From contig JACSRJ010000157.1 in assembly GCA_014879835.1 (NCBI GenBank), positions 1 through 64,000 of the forward strand: a DNA stretch of 64,000 nt. The letters run 5' to 3'. The stretch's first letter is position 1. Each line of letters begins with the position of its first letter. The DNA is from Anaerolinea sp. GTDB lineage: Bacteria; Chloroflexota; Anaerolineae; Aggregatilineales; UBA2796. The translations under genes were made by a program, and so were the position numbers. Positions 59,036-64,000 of this stretch are shown here, in pieces. The notes beneath the pieces were generated by a model. That model was not told the origin of the DNA, searched no databases, and saw only the letters and a program-made list of their open reading frames with translations.

Positions 59036-62000
59036 ATGAAACGACAATCTTGGTTTGCGGTGTTACTAATTATGAGTATCATTTTCTCCGGCATGGGGCT
59101 AGTACAGGGGCAACCGGGCGGCGCAAATACCGCTCCCCGGGTGATCTCCACCACCCCCGCCCAACGGGAAGTGGTTGGGCCTGATGTCGCCCTTCAGATC
59201 GTTTTTGATCAAGCGATGGATCGGACGAGTGTAGAAGCCTCCCTCGTAATCAACCCTCAAGTGCAGGGCGCGATCACATGGAAGGATGACACGACTCTGC
59301 TCTTTGATCCTGCTGGCGCGCTTGATCGGGGGGTTGAATACACCCTCACCGTTGAAGCCAGCGCCATGAGCGCGGCCGGAGTCGCCCTAGAAGATCGCTT
59401 CCGGCTCAATTTCCGCATCGCCCCCAATCTGAGCGTCAGTCAAGCGATCCCTGCTCCCGGCGCGGAATCGGTTGAGGCAGGTGCGACTGTGACGGTAGTT
59501 TTTGATCGCCCGGTTGTACCACTGGTGACCACTGGCGATCAGGGCAGCCTGCCCCAACCCCTAAGCTTCTCGCCCGCGGTTGAGGGTAAAGGCGAATGGT
59601 TGGGAACCTCAATCTATACCTTCCGTCCCACCAAAGCCTTTGTAGGTGGCACCCTCTACACTGCCACCATAAGCGGTGATCTCAAGGACGTTGACGGCAG
59701 CCCTATGAGCGGCCCCTATACGTGGCAGTTCCGCACCGTCGCGCCGATGATTTTAAACTTCTACCCTTATGATTCGTCCACAGCCCCCCTCAATCAGGCA
59801 ATCCAGATCGACTTTAACCAGCCGATGGATAAAGAGAGCGTGCGGGCCAATTTCACCTTGCGCAACCTGACTAGCAGTGCTGATGTGGCCGGGACATTCA
59901 CCTTCTCCAATGATGATCGTACCCTGATCTTCCAGCCCACCGCCCCACTGGCGATGGCCACCCGTTATCAGGCGGCAATCCGAGGGGGGGCGCGCAGCGC
60001 CAGTGGCGAGGCCGTTCTGACCAATCCCCAAAGCCGCACTTTCAGCACCTACCCTTACCCTTCAGTGACCGAGACATCCCCCCGTAACGGGGAAAAGGTC
60101 TATCCGGGCAGTGGTGCGGTGATCTACTTTAGCACCCCGATGGATGAAAAGAGCTTTGTGGATAAGGTGAAAGTCGAACCCAAACCTGAAAACTTGAGCC
60201 TCTATCCAAGCTATACCAGCCTTTCGATCCAGTTTCGGTCTCTACCTGCGACCACCTACACGATTACCCTCGAAGCGGGCGTGAAAGACATTTACGGCAA
60301 TGAGATCAAAGAGCCGTACACCTTCAGCTTCAGCGTGGAAAATTACCGTCCTTCACTACGCATCACCCCACGCAGCGGCTTGAATCTGACCAGTGCTTAT
60401 CGGGAAAACACCTCGATTGTTGCGACCATGGTCAATATTCAGACGATTGAGCTGAAAATCGCCAAACTCTCCGTTGAAGAACTGCTGCGCATGAGTGACG
60501 ATTACGGTGGGATTAACCTGTACAACTACATCCCACCCCGTTTTGACCGTATCTGGACAATGCCCGTCGAGGCGGCCGCTAACGAAGTAAAGGCGCTGCG
60601 TCTTGACCTTGCCGAAGGTGGGGGCGCATTAACACCCGGAATCTACTACATTGAGGCATGGTCGCCCCAGTTTGCACGATTCCTTCAATCGCCCATCCAA
60701 GAGCCGATCCGTCAAGTTTATGTGGTTGCTACCTCCAATGTGGTCACCAAACTTGATGCGGATGGCAATGTATTGGCATGGGTTACTGACCTCAAGAGCG
60801 GCAAACCGGTTGCCAATGCTGCGGTGAGCTTCTACCGAGCGGGAGAAGGACGCAACGCCCCGGTCTCTGTTGACGGCAATGGTCTGGCCCGGGCCAAACT
60901 GTCTACCAACCTCAACGACTATCGTTCCTACGGTTATTGGACGATTGTTGAAGGTGAGGGCGTTTTCAGCCTTGGCAGCGTGCGCTGGTCGGAGTCGCTC
61001 GAACCTTACCAGTTTGAGATCGGCATGGACACTGATCCGGTTCGGGCCAATATCTACCTCTACAGCGATCAGCCTTTTTACCGCCCCGGACGCCCGGTGT
61101 ACTATCGGGGTATTGTGCGTGGGCAGGATGATGTCACCTTTGCCGTGCCTGCGGGTGAACAAGTGCAGGTGATTATCTATGACGCCAACGGGCAGGAAGC
61201 GTCCAAGGAGCGTCTGACGCTCAACCAGTATGGGGCCTTCAGCGGCAAGTTTGATCTCAAACCGCAGGGTGAAGCCCCATTGGGCAACTACAGCCTGTAT
61301 GTAGAATGGCGGGGTGAAGGTCAATATCTGAACTTTAATGTCGCTGAGTTCCGTCCACCGGAGTTTTTGGTCACGACCACTGCTGATAAGCCCGAATACG
61401 TTGCTGGTGACACGATCAAAGTCACCATCGACGCCAAGTTCCTCTTTGGCGGTTCGGTTTCGGGCGCGTCCGTCAACTGGGCTGCTTATGCCAACTCAAC
61501 CGGGTTTAACTACCGGGGTTTGGGCGGCTTTGAGTTCGTCGATTACTACGGCTCCGGTTGGGTCTACAACCGTCAGGTGGCAAATGGTTCCGGCACACTG
61601 GATGAAAAGGGTCAACTGGTGATCGAAGTGCCGGCAGACCTTGCAGGCGGCATTTCACTTCAGGAATTCACCGTCGAAGCCACTGTGACCGATGTCAGCA
61701 ACCAGACTATCAGTGGCCGCACCAGTGTCACCGTTCACCCTGCTGAAGTCTATGTAGGCTTGCAGCCTAAAAAGTATGTGGGTGAAGCTGGTCAGCCTTT
61801 TGAAGTGGCTATCACCACTGTTGACTGGCACAGTGCCCCTGTGCCCAACCGCAAAGCTCAGGTGAAAGTAACTGAGATGCGCTGGGTTCAGGACCCCAAA
61901 ACCTTCGATTGGAAGCGGGAATCGATCCCCGTTACCAGCGAGGAAATGTCCACAGATGCCGAGGGCAAAGCTGTATTTACCTTTACCCCCGCAAAATCGG

Positions 62001-64000
62001 GTGTGTATGAGGTTAAGGTCACGGCCCGTGATGATCGGGAGCGGATCGCCCAGAGTAAAATCTCGGTGTGGGTGCGGGGTGCAGACCCGATTGCCCAAAT
62101 GGACACCGACAAAAAGCTGAACCTGATCGCAGACCGTAAGGGGGCCTACCAACCCGGTGAGACCGCCGAAATCCTGATCCCTTCACCCTTCTCCGGTAAG
62201 GTACTAGCACTGGTCACGGTGGAGCGGGCGCGCATCATGCACACCGAGATCATTGAGATCGAGGGTGCCTATACCTACAAACTGCCCATCACCGATACCC
62301 ATGCGCCCAATGTGTATCTTTCGGTGACTCTGTTTAATGGCAGCGCCAACACTCCTGAAGGCAAGGGCGTGCCGGAACTTCGCTACGGGCTGATCAACCT
62401 GACCGTAGCTGTCACCAAACAGTTGAATATCAAACTGACTCCTTCGGTGGAACGGGCCGCACCCGGCGAAACCGTGACCTTCGATGTGTTGATCACTGAT
62501 CAGAACGATGAGCCGGTAGCGGCTGAAGTGGGGCTGAGCCTTTCCGATGTGGCCACCCTTTCCGTGGGTGCGCCTAACAGCGGCCCGATCTTCACTGCTT
62601 ACTGGTCTACCCGAGGGCTGTCGATCCTCACTGCTACGGCACTCAATCGTTTGATCGATGGGATCAAACTTCAAGAAGAGCTGGATGATCTAGCACGGGA
62701 TGAGGAAGGCCGGACCCGCGCTATGAGCTCGCCTGCACCTAGCGCAACGATGGCAGGGATGCTCGCGGGGGGCGAAGCTGCGCCCGGAGCGCCTGCTATG
62801 GAGAAGTCCGCCGATGGACTTGCAGACAGCGGTGGTGGCGGGGGGGCACAGGTGAATCTGACTCCGCGCACCGACTTTGTAGATACGCCCTTGTGGTCGG
62901 CGAGTCTGATCACAGGTGTGGATGGGCGGACACAGGCAAGCGTCAAACTGCCTGATAACCTCACCACTTGGCGGTTGGATGCGCGTGCAATCAGCCTTGA
63001 AACCGCGGCAGGTGATGCTACGCTGGAGATCATGTCCACCAAACCTTTGCTGGTGCGTCCGGCTACCCCACGTTTCTTTGTGGTTGGCGATGAGGTGGAA
63101 CTGGCGATGGTTGTGAATAACAACACGTCCAGTGAACTCAATGTGGTTGTGAAGCTGGATGCCAAGGGTGTCACCCTGCGTGCAGCGGCTGATCAGACGG
63201 TGACCATTCCTGCGGACGGACGTATTCGGGTGCTTTGGCTCGCAACGGTTGAGAATGTGGAATTCGTTGATCTGACCTTCAGCGCCCTAAGCGGTGAGTT
63301 TGGCGACGCCAGCAAGCCCGCAGTGGGACTCGGTGATGATCGCCTACTGCCTGTGTACAAGTACGAAGCGCCCGATTACGTTTCCACCGCTGGCAGTCTG
63401 CGCCAACCCGGTGAGCGCGTTGAAGGGCTGCTGCTGCCCCCGACTGAACTTGCGCCTTCGGGTGAACTGACCATCAAGATCAATCCCTCATTGGCAGCAA
63501 CCACTCTTGATGGCTTGGAATACCTGCGCAACTACCCCTATCAGTGCTTGGAGCAGACCGTCTCACGCTTCCTGCCCAATGTGATCACTTACCGGGCGCT
63601 GCAAAAAGCCGGGGTCGATGATCCCAAACTGCGCGCTCAACTGGATGAGGCCGTGGCTTACGCCCTGAAGCGCCTTCAGCAAGAGCAGCATCCCGATGGC
63701 GGATGGGGTTGGTATGTACGCGAAGAAAGCAGCATCCTGACCACTGCTTACGCCCTTCTGGGGCTGCTCGAAGCCCGTGATGCGGACTTCAGCGTGCCCA
63801 ATGATATGATCGACCGGGCGCAGGGGTTCTTGCTCTCGCGCTTCCCGGCCTTCAGCGATCAGACACCGGCCTATGAACTCAACCGTTGGGCGTTTGTGTC
63901 CTATGTGTTGTCGCGGGCAGGCAGCCCCAACCTGATCGTGATGGAGAGTCTGTTTATCCGCCGCGAAAAGATGAGTCTGGATGGACGCGCTTTCCTTGCG
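59036..64000 (+). CDS. Alpha-2-macroglobulin family protein with Big_5 repeats (3' end outside window)
   Basis: An exported giant protein, open at the right edge; 1655 codons are visible. Signal peptide (about 1-27). Four Ig-like Big_5 repeats follow, of which the third starts about residue 238 (MILNFYPYDSSTAPLNQ) and the fourth about 340. MG/MG2-type domains come next (FYRPGRPVYYRGIVRG, about 680), the disordered bait-like region (about 1210-1275, Ala/Gly/Ser-rich) and the thioester motif CLEQT with Cys1504. The TED domain continues in QQEQHPDGGWGWYV. Bacterial macroglobulins trap proteases attacking the envelope, with thioester coupling to the protease. The N-terminal extension places the Cys later than in E. 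coli YfhM. ATG59036 begins the signal peptide. Confidence 0.92.
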   Translation, partial: MKRQSWFAVLLIMSIIFSGMGLVQGQPGGANTAPRVISTTPAQREVVGPDVALQIVFDQAMDRTSVEASLVINPQVQGAITWKDDTTLLFDPAGALDRGVEYTLTVEASAMSAAGVALEDRFRLNFRIAPNLSVSQAIPAPGAESVEAGATVTVVFDRPVVPLVTTGDQGSLPQPLSFSPAVEGKGEWLGTSIYTFRPTKAFVGGTLYTATISGDLKDVDGSPMSGPYTWQFRTVAPMILNFYPYDSSTAPLNQAIQIDFNQPMDKESVRANFTLRNLTSSADVAGTFTFSNDDRTLIFQPTAPLAMATRYQAAIRGGARSASGEAVLTNPQSRTFSTYPYPSVTETSPRNGEKVYPGSGAVIYFSTPMDEKSFVDKVKVEPKPENLSLYPSYTSLSIQFRSLPATTYTITLEAGVKDIYGNEIKEPYTFSFSVENYRPSLRITPRSGLNLTSAYRENTSIVATMVNIQTIELKIAKLSVEELLRMSDDYGGINLYNYIPPRFDRIWTMPVEAAANEVKALRLDLAEGGGALTPGIYYIEAWSPQFARFLQSPIQEPIRQVYVVATSNVVTKLDADGNVLAWVTDLKSGKPVANAAVSFYRAGEGRNAPVSVDGNGLARAKLSTNLNDYRSYGYWTIVEGEGVFSLGSVRWSESLEPYQFEIGMDTDPVRANIYLYSDQPFYRPGRPVYYRGIVRGQDDVTFAVPAGEQVQVIIYDANGQEASKERLTLNQYGAFSGKFDLKPQGEAPLGNYSLYVEWRGEGQYLNFNVAEFRPPEFLVTTTADKPEYVAGDTIKVTIDAKFLFGGSVSGASVNWAAYANSTGFNYRGLGGFEFVDYYGSGWVYNRQVANGSGTLDEKGQLVIEVPADLAGGISLQEFTVEATVTDVSNQTISGRTSVTVHPAEVYVGLQPKKYVGEAGQPFEVAITTVDWHSAPVPNRKAQVKVTEMRWVQDPKTFDWKRESIPVTSEEMSTDAEGKAVFTFTPAKSGVYEVKVTARDDRERIAQSKISVWVRGADPIAQMDTDKKLNLIADRKGAYQPGETAEILIPSPFSGKVLALVTVERARIMHTEIIEIEGAYTYKLPITDTHAPNVYLSVTLFNGSANTPEGKGVPELRYGLINLTVAVTKQLNIKLTPSVERAAPGETVTFDVLITDQNDEPVAAEVGLSLSDVATLSVGAPNSGPIFTAYWSTRGLSILTATALNRLIDGIKLQEELDDLARDEEGRTRAMSSPAPSATMAGMLAGGEAAPGAPAMEKSADGLADSGGGGGAQVNLTPRTDFVDTPLWSASLITGVDGRTQASVKLPDNLTTWRLDARAISLETAAGDATLEIMSTKPLLVRPATPRFFVVGDEVELAMVVNNNTSSELNVVVKLDAKGVTLRAAADQTVTIPADGRIRVLWLATVENVEFVDLTFSALSGEFGDASKPAVGLGDDRLLPVYKYEAPDYVSTAGSLRQPGERVEGLLLPPTELAPSGELTIKINPSLAATTLDGLEYLRNYPYQCLEQTVSRFLPNVITYRALQKAGVDDPKLRAQLDEAVAYALKRLQQEQHPDGGWGWYVREESSILTTAYALLGLLEARDADFSVPNDMIDRAQGFLLSRFPAFSDQTPAYELNRWAFVSYVLSRAGSPNLIVMESLFIRREKMSLDGRAFLA

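Noticed and set aside
60629-61324. Open frame of 231 codons on the minus strand inside the macroglobulin gene
   Set aside because: It is antisense to MG-domain coding DNA and has no motif or ribosome-binding site.
62671-63174. Ser/Ala/Pro-rich open frame on the minus strand
   Set aside because: It is an antisense shadow of the macroglobulin bait-like region; composition, not coding, explains it.

Overview
The window looks like chromosomal DNA of a Chloroflexota bacterium, probably Anaerolineae or a close relative. Pointers are the Thr/Pro-rich linkers in exported proteins, SH3/CARDB/FxLYD exported modules, an actinobacterial-type LppX/LprG lipoprotein with a DHA2 transporter, LexA with Gram-positive-type boxes, a large alpha-2-macroglobulin, and many small conserved genes of unknown function. 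This placement is inferred; no rRNA or other marker is present. Gene density is high, genes lie on both strands in short operons, and many ends are marked by clear hairpins. I found no tRNA, rRNA, CRISPR array, prophage or intact transposon.

Layout. 0.2-6.2 kb: a soluble GAF histidine kinase, a membrane protein and a helical protein of unknown function, and a secreted binding-protein/SH3/CARDB fusion. 6.2-16.4 kb: PncC amidase, CocE/NonD hydrolase, RecD2 helicase, ribosomal protein L25, a lipoprotein, the alanyl-tRNA editing protein AlaX and biotin carboxylase. 16.4-22.3 kb: a palindrome-rich spacer, then a tightly coupled molybdenum-hydroxylase island (zinc-ribbon membrane protein, XdhA-like large subunit, YqeB-like protein, small membrane protein, YqeC-MocA fusion). 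22.3-26.8 kb: a membrane-tethered AAA/STAND-like ATPase, two ACT-domain genes behind a SAM-I/IV-type riboswitch, an ISAs1 transposase relic and a Pro/Gln-rich membrane protein.

26.8-44 kb: two radical-SAM enzymes (a TIGR03960-type protein and RimO), a phospholipase-D-like lipoprotein, glycosyltransferases, DprA, mannose-1-phosphate guanylyltransferase, an M1-like metallopeptidase, LexA with its operator/promoter, DNA polymerase III delta' and an LprG-P55-like lipoprotein/MFS pair. 45-53 kb: an ECF sigma/anti-sigma pair, alpha/beta hydrolase, thioesterase, M29 aminopeptidase, MoeB-rhodanese and a Clp_N-kinase fusion. 53-58.8 kb: a complete branched-chain amino acid ABC transporter (livK-G-F-H-M) followed upstream by a MaoC hydratase. 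59-64 kb: the first 1655 codons of an alpha-2-macroglobulin that runs off the window with its thioester motif intact.

The most interesting items are the SAM-riboswitch-controlled stand-alone ACT proteins, the molybdenum-hydroxylase island lacking its FAD and Fe-S subunits, the LprG/P55-like operon outside actinobacteria, and the Clp_N-kinase fusion.
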